Under the pieces are notes generated by a model, which was not told where the DNA came from, searched no databases, and worked only from the letters and a program-made list of their open reading frames with translations. The translations under genes were made by a program, and so were the position numbers. A stretch of DNA of 23,436 nucleotides from Chara braunii (Eukaryota; Streptophyta; Charophyceae; Charales; Characeae): NCBI GenBank assembly GCA_003427395.1, contig BFEA01000077.1, positions 1,629,104-1,652,539 on the forward strand, given 5' to 3'. The first letter of the stretch is position 1; each line of letters begins with the position of its first letter. Positions 10,206-19,335 of the stretch are shown here, piece by piece.

Positions 10206-12770
10206 TCAATCCATCTTGCTCCCTGCGATAGTCCAGTTTGCCTTCTTCAGGATCAAATCCCCCATTCTTACCGTCGCCACTTTTTTTCGTGCCAGTTTTG
10301 CCTTAACTAATTCTCTGAGCTTCGGGGCTGTTGTCAAAATCTCCTTCAGATTTAATAGCTCGTTATATCCGTCAAGGAGCTTGTTTACCAAATTCTCAAG
10401 GTCTACCCCTTCTTCAATAGATGTTTGATACTTCCACTTTTGACTTTTCACCAGCCTTCTCTTTTCCTTCCTTAATCCCCTGCTTCCGTTTCTTGGCCCT
10501 CTGCTCAGCGCTCTTATCCTTTTCTTCTCTCAGTTGTTCATCCTGATCCTCTTCCTCTTCGCCTATGTCAATAGAGGGTTCACCAAGAGGCGGCTGTGGG
10601 GCCTGCTCCTGTTCCTTAGTCGCATTGCCTCCTTTAATCTGACGAGCAGTATATGGCACAAAATTTCTAAGGGTCTGGTAAGCCGCCTCGGGTCCTGCAA
10701 CCAAACTTGCCCTTACCGCCCTTGGATTGAGCTCTCGGGGTTTTTCTTCCCCACTTCCTTGATTCATAGTGAATACGTGCGGGACTCTTAACTCCATAAT
10801 TTTGACTTCCTCCCATATATTCATCATTCGGGTGTTCAACCTTCCTGTCTTATCTATCAGGTCTTCCATCCTCTCTATGGTGTCTTTTGCTGACTCCCTA
10901 ACTGCTTCTTCTTCTTCCCCTGATTCAAGCCCGATCAACGGGGCATCCTCTTCTTTCTGACCAATCTTCAATCATTTTCACAGCTGCTCCCATAACTCGG
11001 TCACATCTTCTACCTTAATAAAGGGGTCTTGCTTTTCTTGCCGGATTCTAACATAGCGGGGGCACTGGGCCCTAACCCTCCAACCCTTAGCGCCTCTTTC
11101 CTTGTGCCTCCAGGGATGTTAGGGTCATTAAGAGTGCCTCGCTTATCGTACACATCCCCATCTATGTTCGACGTAATTATCCCATCCTGCTCGTCAATCT
11201 TTCTAACATGGTATCTCTTTACGGTATGCCCCTTGATTTGACAGTGGGTACATGTGCACTCACTATAATCTATCCAACCTCGTACGTATCCCTGACCATT
11301 CCACTGTCCATCACTCCTACATAACCCTCGGCCATAGTTTTGGTTATAGCCTTGACCATAACCCTGACTATATTCTTTGTTATATCCTTGGCCGACTTGG
11401 TTAAGGCTTACTTGATTATAGTTCCCTAACTGAGGGTCTCCCTGGTTGCCCCAGCTCTCCCCTTGTCCGCCATGTCCTCTTCCTCCAAACCCTTTTCCTC
11501 CTTGACCATTTCCTCTTCCTCCGCTTTTACCTCTACTGTGTCCTTGTCCGTGTTCTTGTTCTTGGAACTGATTCTGATTTTGATTACTGTGCGTTTGTTG
11601 AGCCTGCTGTGACAGTTCTCCGCCCGTTTCTCGACCTTGCGTCTGACCTGTGCTTCCTCCTGTTCCTTGCATTTGGGGCAGATTCGGGTCCAGGTCCATT
11701 TGACCAAACCCCGACCACTGATTTCCTGGAAAAAATCCGGGCAATGCCCCCATAGAAGTCACAACTGGCCACGGAGCGAGTTGGGCAGTAGAAGCCTGTG
11801 CTTCTGTAATGCCGGGCACCCCAGTTTGTTGAGAGTCATGTGCATTACCAGTTCCTTGTTTTCCCGTCGGTTGATTCTTGGTCTTCTTCTGGGCTGTTTT
11901 GCCTTGGTTACCTGTTCCGGCTCATCTTCCTCTTCTTCCTTGTCTCCTTCATTTTCTTCCCCATATCTCATTATATTCGTTGCTTGACCAACTACCAACA
12001 CCTTCCCCGACGCCATTTGCTCCTTCATTTCCTTGAGCTGAGCCGCCATACTGCTCAAGACCCCACCTAAGGCCAAATCCGCCTCCTGAATCGCGCTTAC
12101 TTTCTTCCTTTTGTTCCTTTTCATTTTCACCTGATGGTGAAACACCTGATCTAAGTCTCCGGAAGCCAAATTTCTTTTTGTTGTTTCCCAGCACGTCTTT
12201 CTACCTGGCGCACCTCCTCGTGTCAGTTCCATTACCTCATATCCTGAGAACTTCTCCAGACCGCATTTCCTCGGAAAGTCCCGGGACTCTCTCTGCCATC
12301 TTTTCAAAGCCCATTGCGAATGACCCTATTGTAGTAAAGTCATTTCTATTCAAGTTGTGCATGTGATCGACTGTTAACTACCCATCTCCCAACTTGTACT
12401 TCCGCTGCATTCCCTTCTTGAATTCGATCCAACTCCCTGGATAGAAGTTGGGTTTCAATGACTATGTCCTACTGCAAAATCCAGGTCGTGCATCCTCCAT
12501 AAGTGCAATGAGAGATACAAGGTTGCCCGAATTATTATACTCTCTCTGTCTTGAGTGTGCCCAACTTCTACCCATACGAACGCTTCTGGCCCAATCGGGG
12601 CTCCCCACCATGTGGTGATTTCTTCCTCTCTCATGCTTAGCCCTTGGGGCAACGACATCCTTAATCCCTGCCTGGTACGGATGGGCAGCTAATCCCCAAC
12701 TCCCTGAGTAGCGTATGACATCTTGAGTGACTTTCTGGCGGCCTGTGTGGTAGCGAGATACGTGTTTTGC
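10206..12770 (-). pseudogene. Gag with degenerate zinc knuckle
   Basis: Open segments at 12307-11759, 11819-11010, 10971-10414 and 10451-10206 join across frame breaks near 11840, 10980 and 10440. The middle contains a Gln/Gly/Tyr-rich stretch (about 11600-11290, with repeated GYGQGYNQ words) followed by CTHCQIKGHTVKRY, a zinc knuckle. Its fourth ligand, expected to be Cys, is Tyr (TAC codon, a one-step change from TGC). The C-terminal part has VDLENLVNKLLDGYNELLNLKE, typical of the region just before the protease in these elements. The N-terminal end is unclear: several stops occur upstream of 12307, and the segment to 12770 is included because its composition and weak frame continuity fit. 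Role: capsid and RNA binding. Confidence 0.8.
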
Positions 12771-13101
12771 CATTTTTCCTCCTTCTTCACCTCTTCCATC
12801 TCGGCGTAGCCACTTTCTCTCCTACTCCCTACACAACACTCTATTGCACAAACTAACTGCACAGTCTGACTCGCCCTACCTAAGAACCCCAATCTAACAC
12901 TTTTTCTCGCCCGATTTCGGCAAGAGACGAGCGAGTTATGAGTTCTTCCTTCCACCATGCTTCTCTCGAATGCACCTGGCGCAGAACCCAGCCTAGGTTC
13001 ATTCTCTTTTTCTCACGCCTTCATTGATCCTTTTTGCCAGCCTCCCTGCCACAGCGTCCAGCCCACCATCCGCTCCTCCTATGCACCAGCTAACTCAGTA
13101 T

Positions 13102-13102
<1 letters not shown>
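12771..13102 (-). other. Leader of the retrotransposon
   Basis: Between the first gag-like codons and the (CT)n tract, one 89-codon frame (12958-12689) is open. Its final ~30 residues (KWQNTYLATTQAARKSLKMS) look more protein-like than the rest and may belong to gag. The remainder has no recognisable domain. I read it as 5' leader plus the gag N-terminus. Confidence 0.4.
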
Positions 13103-13166
<64 letters not shown>

Positions 13167-13226
13167 NNNNNNNNNNNNNNNNNNNNNNNNNNNNNNNNNN
13201 NNNNNNNNNNNNNNNNNNNNNNNNNN

Positions 13227-13268
<42 letters not shown>
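13103..13268 (+). repeat. (CT)n microsatellite with 60-base assembly gap
   Basis: CT dinucleotides run from about 13104 to 13166. Sixty N follow at 13167-13226, then TC repeats continue to 13268. The true tract length is unknown because the gap sits inside the repeat. On the retrotransposon strand this is a GA-rich leader segment. Confidence 0.98.
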
Positions 13269-13271
<3 letters not shown>

Positions 13272-13766
13272 GCTGGTCCCCCTGCTGTGTTGTCACCTTA
13301 CCCGCTGTTTGCACAACACTATTCGGCCTGCCCAGCTGCTCGTCGCCCCTGCTGTGTTGTGTTGTTGCTCCGCCTTGCTTGTTCCCACTACCGGTCAGCG
13401 AGCGCTGCAGCAACCTTTCTATCTGCCCCGGCCTATCTGCCCGCTACTGCGTAATGCTGCCCCGCCCTGATCCTATCGGCTAGACTAGTATTGTCCCTAA
13501 ACTCAAGTCCGACAAACGATTCGCACGTCAGTATTACTGCGAGCCTCCTCCCTTGCTGCACATGCATCCGACGCATATTTGCATCCAGATTCGGTTCCTT
13601 TGTTTACCTGTTCCCCGCTGCACAGACGTTGCTTCCACTCGTCGCCTTTCTGCCCCTTCTTCGAATGCACCTCACACCAATCCTAGTCTAGGCTCGCCCT
13701 TCGTCTGCAGCCCTGTTGTGTGCTATCCCGGTCACCACAACGGCGTCTACCTATACAAGCAGTAGG
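13269..13766. other. Unassigned leader-side sequence
   Basis: Mixed-composition DNA between the microsatellite and the primer-binding-like site. It contains a short internal duplication (CCCTGCTGTGTTGT near 13278 and 13348). A ~36-base segment near 13669-13705 resembles one near 12968-13005 (both start CGAATGCACCT), so the gap is flanked by weak direct repeats. No coding evidence. Confidence 0.4.
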
Positions 13767-13784
13767 AATCGAGTTCTGATACAA
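13767..13784 (-). promoter_or_regulatory. Candidate primer-binding site
   Basis: On the minus strand the sequence reads TTGTATCAGAACTCGATT. It shares GTATCAGA with the PBS complementary to the 3' end of initiator methionine tRNA (TGGTATCAGAGC), but the usual TGG start is TTG. The next plus-strand bases, TGTGTAAGAG, would be a TG-starting LTR edge. Position and orientation fit an element transcribed on the minus strand. With no second LTR found, this is suggestive only. Confidence 0.3.
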
Positions 13785-14684
13785 GTGTGTAAGAGCTCAT
13801 CTGCCAAAAGCAAACCCGCTCGAATGCTGATAGTGTTGCGGCAAGTGACCCACGCACGGCGCGGGTTGGAGGGCACATGGCCCGCTGCGAAGCTTGCAGC
13901 ATATCCCTTTGTGGGGCGGGGTCTGGTGCAGACTTTGGTGGCAGTAATTGAAATACCAAAGTGGAGATTGGCCCCACATGAGCAGTTGCGGTGCCCACCC
14001 TGGTGCGCTCACATCCTAGTCTCTTACCACAACTGTGGCTGGCGGATAGCGTGCCTACGAAAGGCCCACGCCATCCCTTGGCTGCAGCCCCGCGGGCTTG
14101 CTCGGAACGTTCTTCATTTCCCTCTTACTTCAGGCTACCAACGCTCTCCACGCGGGAAGTGAGGGAAACCACGACTACGGACCCCATTACTACAGATTCC
14201 TCCCGCACTGTGGGCCAAACTCCCACCGACCTTCATGTGCGTTGACCCCTTCGATCCATGCTCCGACGAGGTAGGGAAGGGGAATTTTGCCAGCATTCCA
14301 AATATGCGCCGTTTCTGGTGGGCCCGCCCAAACTACGTGTGCTCAAGGCCCTCGACTGCCACGACGGTCATCCATGCCCGACAATACTGTAACCGAGCCC
14401 GGCATGCCAGTCCCGACGTTGGTCTCGGAGCTGACCACCGAGTCAAGGGCACGAAATAAAGGTAGGAGTAATAAACATAAAAAAAAAATTAATAAATATC
14501 AATGTACAAAAATAAATAAAAAGTCGGGGAACATAAAAACTAAGGAAATAAGGGGCTGCACGTCCTGTTGGCTTGTGATTTTGCGCACGCTCGCCCTGCG
14601 AACGACTACATCTTGTCGTCGATCCTCCGCTTGCGCCACTTAACTACTGACGAGGCCGCACCCTCATGGCTTGCAAAAAGCACG
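13785..14684. other. Possible 5' LTR or flank, no gene
   Basis: If the primer-binding site is real, the LTR would begin here. No copy of this sequence was seen below 3264, so LTR status is unproven. A 148-codon plus-strand frame (13716-14162) exists but crosses the putative PBS and has no recognisable domain. An A/T-rich tract lies at 14460-14540. Confidence 0.35.
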
Positions 14685-14710
14685 CCAAATACCCTTGTAA
14701 GGGTATTTGG
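14685..14710. repeat. Perfect 12 bp inverted repeat
   Basis: Arms CCAAATACCCTT and AAGGGTATTTGG are separated by GT. The inner 18 bases also occur at 1464-1481, in otherwise unrelated sequence. Confidence 0.9.
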
Positions 14711-15080
14711 TACGACTGCGGGACACCAGTGACCCTCTCTTTGCATCTTTACAAATGGACAATCAGTAGACCATGCGGTCATTCGTTCATATAAGATTTT
14801 GATTATGTAAGGGACGTTAGACCAAGTTTCGAGTAGGTGAAGCCCCCCACCAATAGATGGAGTCTCCAAGAAGAGACTCACTTTACGAGGATGCTCTTAC
14901 CACTTCCTCAAGTGGTGCCCCGATAGGAGTGTTTAAAAAAAAAAATGAAAAAAATAGCGTACTCACGATAGCACGACTCTCATTGTATCTGACCGCACTT
15001 ATGCCTAGTGTGGATGCATCTGGCCACACTCCCCTCCAGAGTTGAGCTCAAAACGTCCCAATGTGAGTATGTCCAACGTG
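14711..15080. other. Unassigned sequence
   Basis: A 91-codon minus-strand frame (14881-14606) is open across the palindrome, but its product (MSLFLETPSIGGGLHLLETW...) resembles no family I know and has no supporting neighbours. A short A-rich tract lies at 14936-14951. No gene supported. Confidence 0.4.

Positions 15081-15128
<48 letters not shown>
15081..15128 (+). repeat. (CT)n(CA)n compound microsatellite
   Basis: CT units from 15081 to 15097 switch directly to CA units through 15128. The minisatellite starts within a few bases of its end. Confidence 0.98.
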
Positions 15129-15129
<1 letters not shown>

Positions 15130-15132
<3 letters not shown>

Positions 15133-16302
15133 TGCATTTTCGATGAATAAATCCCGAACGAACATCGGGATATTTAAGCTTGCAAAAAGACTAAGCAAAA
15201 TCTAAAAATCCTGAAGTGCATTTTTAGTGATGAAACCCCGAATGCCCATCGGGATATGAGCACCCCGAATGACTAAGTAAAATCCTGAAATCTCGAAGTG
15301 CATTTTCGGTGACGAAATCCCAAATGCACATCGGGGTATATAAACTCGCAAAATGACCAAATAAAATTTCAAAATCCCGAAGTTCGTTTTCGATGATGAA
15401 ATCCTGAATGCACGTCGGGATATCAGCACGCAAAATGACTAAGTAAAAACCTGAAATTTCGAAATGCGTTTTCGGTGAAAAAATCACGAACGCACGTCGG
15501 GATATAAACACACAAAATGACAAAGTAAAATCCCGAAATCCCAAAGTGCATTTTCAATGACGAAATCTCGAACGCACGTTGGAAAATAAGCATGCAAAAC
15601 GACTAAGTAAAATCCCAAAATCCCAAAATGCGTTTTCGGTGAAGAAATCCCGAACGCACATCGGGAGATCTAAGCTCGCAGAATGACTAAGTAAAATCAT
15701 GAAATCCCGACGTGTGTTTTCGATGATGAAATTTCGAACGCACGTTGGAATCTAAGCACGTAAAATGACTTAGTAAAATCCTGAAATCTCGAAGTGCATT
15801 TTGTATAACGAAATCCCGAATATACATCGGGATATAAGCATGCAACACGACTAAGTAAAATCCCTTGATGCTTAAGTACATTTTCGGTGACGAAAAATCC
15901 AGAATGCACATCGGGATATATAAGCTGACAAAATGACTAAGTAAAATCCTGAAATCCCGAAATGCGTTTTCGGTGAAGAAATCCCGAATGCACATCGGGA
16001 GATCTAAGCTCGCAAAATTACTAAGTAACATCCCGAAATCCTGATGTGCATTTTCGATGATGAAATCTCGAACGCATGTTGGAATATAAACACGTAAAAT
16101 GACTTTCTAAAATCTCAAAATCCCGAAGTGCATTTTCTATGACGAAATCCCGAATGCACGTCGGTATATAAGTAGGCAAAATGTCTAAGTAAAATCCCAA
16201 AATCCTGAAGTACATTTTCGGTAACCTGATCCCAAATGCACGTCAGGATATGAACACCCAAAATAACGAAGTAAAATCCCGAAATTCCGAAGTGGGTTTT
16301 TA
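15130..16302. repeat. Minisatellite, 14 units of ~82-84 bp
   Basis: The core CATTTTCG (or CGTTTTCG) recurs at 15135, 15219, 15301, 15385, 15467, 15549, 15631, 15715, 15798, 15879, 15965, 16049, 16131 and 16213, with a partial last unit at about 16295. Spacings range from 81 to 86. Each unit also has GACTAAGTAAAATCC and a small inverted repeat of the form ATCCCGA, 7-9 bases, TCGGGAT. Units differ by point changes, so the array is not very recent. The minus strand is open over long distances in several frames because few stops occur in the unit. This is a by-product of the repeat and not evidence of protein. Confidence 0.97.
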
Positions 16303-17124
16303 TGGTGTTCATGATTAACCATAACTTATACTCCTTTCAAAAATGAGATTTTAAGGTTTATAAAACACAAATTTGTAAACGAGAATTTCCTCTTTGACAT
16401 CATAAACCACGACTTTGCTATTTTTTTTAGCGAATTCACTAACATTTCGCTAACAAGCTTCATTATCCCTTTCGGCGAACTTTCGGGGTCCTATTGGCCA
16501 CGAGTGTGGATGATGGAACTTGCCTCCCAAATCACGAAACTCGACTGCCACAATAGGCCGGAACCTGTTTACCACTCACTCTCCGCAGGGTGCGGAAGAA
16601 GGTGTGGTTCTCAACCGCCTTAGCGGTTGTCTAGCGTCGAGAGATTAATCCCTCAAGGCGTGTGTCAATCGTCGTTTGAGTGTCGAACGTGACCCTCGAG
16701 ACCACTAAGGGCCACTTGATTATGGTTACTACATAGTACGCTATCATTGCGACTGCTTGCGTGTTCAGGCATGGCTAGTCGATACGATAAAGTCTTGCGT
16801 CTGGGTGGTTTTATCTTAAGTCTTACACGCGGCGCCTAACCGATTTCTATGTCAAAAGGTTATGGGGTCGGATACTGAAGGGACTAGGAGTGTTTTGTTT
16901 TACGTGAGTGATATGACTTTTTGTTTTGGCGTAGTGTAACGCGCGGTAAGAAGGATGTGTCTTAGTCAATCGACGACGAGTCGAGCTTGGAACTTCAACC
17001 CTTCAATGCGTCAGTTCACGTACGGGTCTGATAGAGGCGTGGGACCGCACGTACCCCCTACGCTGCAGCGTACGAGAAACGCCCTCGGTTGGACCACCTC
17101 TGCAATTGCAACTCATTAGCTTTC
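16303..17124. other. Gene-free stretch
   Basis: An AT-rich start (to about 16440) is followed by balanced-composition DNA with many CpG and no long open frame in either direction. It contains one perfect small hairpin at 16613-16628 (AACCGC, CTTA, GCGGTT). Structured non-coding sequence is possible, but no RNA family was recognised. Confidence 0.45.
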
Positions 17125-17648
17125 ACACGTGGTTCGGTTGCTCGACGGGGATGCGCCCACCTAAGGGACGGTGACAACTCCTGAAGGTGGAGGTAAGTTG
17201 TACCTCACGTGATCCTATCTTGTCATAGGGGTTCGCGAGAGGTATGGCTGGCATACTCGGCCTGAGCGGCGACGGAAGCTTCATTGCACCTCGATGAAAG
17301 GATGAAAGTCCTACCACAAAATCCTGTGTGACGAGGTCGGGAGGGTGCCCCTGTCGAACCGATGCACTCAACAACGACATAATAAAAGTCGCCACATGTG
17401 GTTCGGTAGCTCAGCAGGGATACCCCTACTTGAGGGTAGTGGCAACCCCCTAAGTAGAAGTAAGTCGTCCTCTCACGGAGTCGAGACCTATTGCTAGGCA
17501 TCACGAGGAGTATAACTCGCGTGCACTGCAAGAGTGGAGCATGGTGGGTAGGAAAAACGAACAAATTCCTGCGTGACACGGTCATGAAGGTCTGACGCTC
17601 GCGACCACTTCCGGGCCGTGCGATACGACAACGGGCAATAAAAACTTG
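17125..17648 (+). repeat. Diverged ~269 bp tandem duplication
   Basis: GTGGTTCGGTTGCTCGACGGGG near 17129 is echoed by GTGGTTCGGTAGCTCAGCAGGG near 17398. The similarity continues through GGAGGTAAGTTGT/AGAAGTAAGTCGT, ATCCTGTGTGACGAGGTC/TTCCTGCGTGACACGGTC and the final ACAACG...AATAAAA. The second copy's TAGCTCAGCAGGG resembles a tRNA A box. No B box at tRNA spacing was found, so a tRNA origin is not claimed. Confidence 0.8.
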
Positions 17649-19335
17649 AAGAGGGAGAACGTTGTTGGAAAGTACTGAAACATTGGTTGCTTCTCTATGA
17701 CATCTATCGATGACACAGATGCAATTTTGAAGGTGATTATTGTCACAGGAGTTGTCTCGCTCAGCCAGTCAACTCTAATCATACTAAATAAATCAAATTC
17801 CGACCGTATTCGATACACAACCATATACCATTTGTTCACTAATAAGTTTGTTTCACCATTTGAATGTACTTGAAGTTGTGACTTATCTTCCATCGGTCCA
17901 TATCCATACTAACTAACCAATAAATTTTCAGCCACAATTGACTTCAAGATAGTTGATAGTCTGTCTTTCAATCATTGAGACAAATATATATAATATATTA
18001 TAAACTTGAATGTAAATTGTTAAGAACTCATTATATGCCACTATCGAATGACGAATTGTAAAACCTATACAAATAAGGAAACAAAACAATACTCGATAGA
18101 CAAAATCTTGATTATGGTGAAATACGACCCTGAACATAATAAATATTTTTAAAAAATAACGCAACATAATATAGCACAAGATGGAGTGTCACATTGAAGA
18201 TAAATGATGGTAAAAACTATCGAGTAAGAGGGAATCGAGCCTTTAAAATAAGCCCCCGAAAGCGTAACAAGATACCATAAAGCTTCGATGGACGATTACA
18301 AAAGATGCATTCTGAGCAAGACAAAACTGCTTATACATTTTTCGTAATGTAAAAATTTTATATTGTGTTTAGAAGATCAAAAACACATTTTCAACAATGT
18401 TGAAAAAAGTTAGAATCTAACTTCTTATCCATTCTGGGGAGTGTCCGTCCGACTCGTATTCCACCAACAAGTTAAAGGAATAAAAAAAATATACACATCA
18501 ACATTTCTCCCGATTATAGTTGATCTCTAGGTAGCAGACTATTAGGATGAGAGGTACAAGTTTTAGTGACGTTTCAGTAGTGCTCACTCATTTGAAAGTT
18601 CGTTGTACTTTGTTTTTTTCCGAATTTTTTTATTTAATATAAAATTTGCGGGAGTGGAAAAACTTCAAACAATAATCTAAGTCGATTACACGAAACGACT
18701 GTGATACTATATCACTTTTAAAGGTTGAAAACTACCCTGCATACACAAATTAGTGCACATTATTACATAGTATCTGATCGGTAGAGAAAACCTCATGTGT
18801 TTCACATCTTGTGGGTGAATATAATGTATTTCAACAAGCTCCCAAGCTTCTCCAATCATAACTTTTATTTCCATGACAAATGGAATCACTTCATACCATT
18901 CACCACAAATGTAAAACTTACATGTGCAAAGTGCAACAAGAAGGGTGTATAACTCGCAGGTGTAACAACCATGGTTATCTTCAAAGTTTCTTCAAAAGGA
19001 AAGATAAAGAAGATATGACCTCAACTTCACTTCAATAAAGCAGCATCACATTTTTGTCAACTTGAGTTTGAAAGTGCATAATAATAAAAAATCACCTTAT
19101 TAATAGAAAGTCACATTAACAGAAAGTGCACAATAATAAAAAATCACCTTGTTTTGTTTGGTGAAATAGTATGCAATTTATTTTCACGAAAAAAAATAGA
19201 CAAACTTATATGGAGGCGCTTGTAAATAAGCAAGTGAAGAAGTGATAACCACACAAATGTGAATGATATCCTTCCAACAACCTGCCTTCTACATTAGAAA
19301 CAAAACTGGAAGTCGATGACAAAACAACACATTAG
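17649..19335. other. Non-genic flank downstream of the LRR gene
   Basis: AT-rich DNA. Open frames of 103 codons (17893-17582, minus) and 83 codons (18179-17928, minus) have no recognisable domains. The last ~160 bases are probably the 3' UTR of the gene that ends at 19336. A ~29-base direct repeat (GAAAGTGCA..AATAATAAAAAATCACC) occurs at 19070-19099 and again at 19122-19150. Confidence 0.5.
19177..19182 (-). promoter_or_regulatory. AATAAA polyadenylation signal
   Basis: AATAAA on the minus strand, about 155 nt downstream of the stop codon of the LRR exon. Position and orientation suit a 3' UTR of normal length, but several other AATAA-like words occur nearby in this AT-rich stretch. Confidence 0.45.

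Larger units (their letters stand above)
3264..13784 (-). mobile_element. Degenerate Ty3/Gypsy LTR retrotransposon
   Basis: Minus-strand open segments follow the Ty3/Gypsy order: gag with zinc knuckle, aspartic protease (DTGAE), reverse transcriptase (YIDD), RNase H, then integrase (HHCC, D,D35E). Integrase downstream of RT/RNase H separates Gypsy from Copia. A second gag-like frame lies beyond the integrase. The leader holds a (CT)n tract with an assembly gap, and a primer-binding-site-like sequence marks the possible inner edge of a 5' LTR near 13784. Every domain is cut by stops or frameshifts, so the element cannot encode its own proteins in this copy. No pair of LTRs was recognised, so both outer boundaries are approximate. 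Confidence 0.9.

Noticed and set aside
12957-13470. Plus-strand open frames running through the CT repeat and the N gap
   Set aside because: They consist of Ser-Leu dipeptides and unknown residues created by the microsatellite and the gap.
13716-14162. 148-codon plus-strand frame
   Set aside because: No domain recognised, it crosses the candidate primer-binding site, and it lies on the strand opposite to the element. GC-rich DNA gives such frames by chance.
15130-16302. CRISPR-like array
   Set aside because: Units are contiguous with no unique spacers, ~82-84 bp, and the genome is eukaryotic.
15224-16312. Several overlapping minus-strand open frames over the minisatellite
   Set aside because: They lie in different frames of the same repeat unit, which simply lacks stops. 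The peptides repeat with the DNA period and match no family.
17125-17420. A true tRNA gene at GGTTCGGTAGCTCAGC
   Set aside because: No cloverleaf closes and no B box lies at the proper distance.
17582-17893. 103-codon minus-strand frame
   Set aside because: Some protein-like composition, but no motif and no splice or gene context; it also overlaps the end of the 269 bp duplication.
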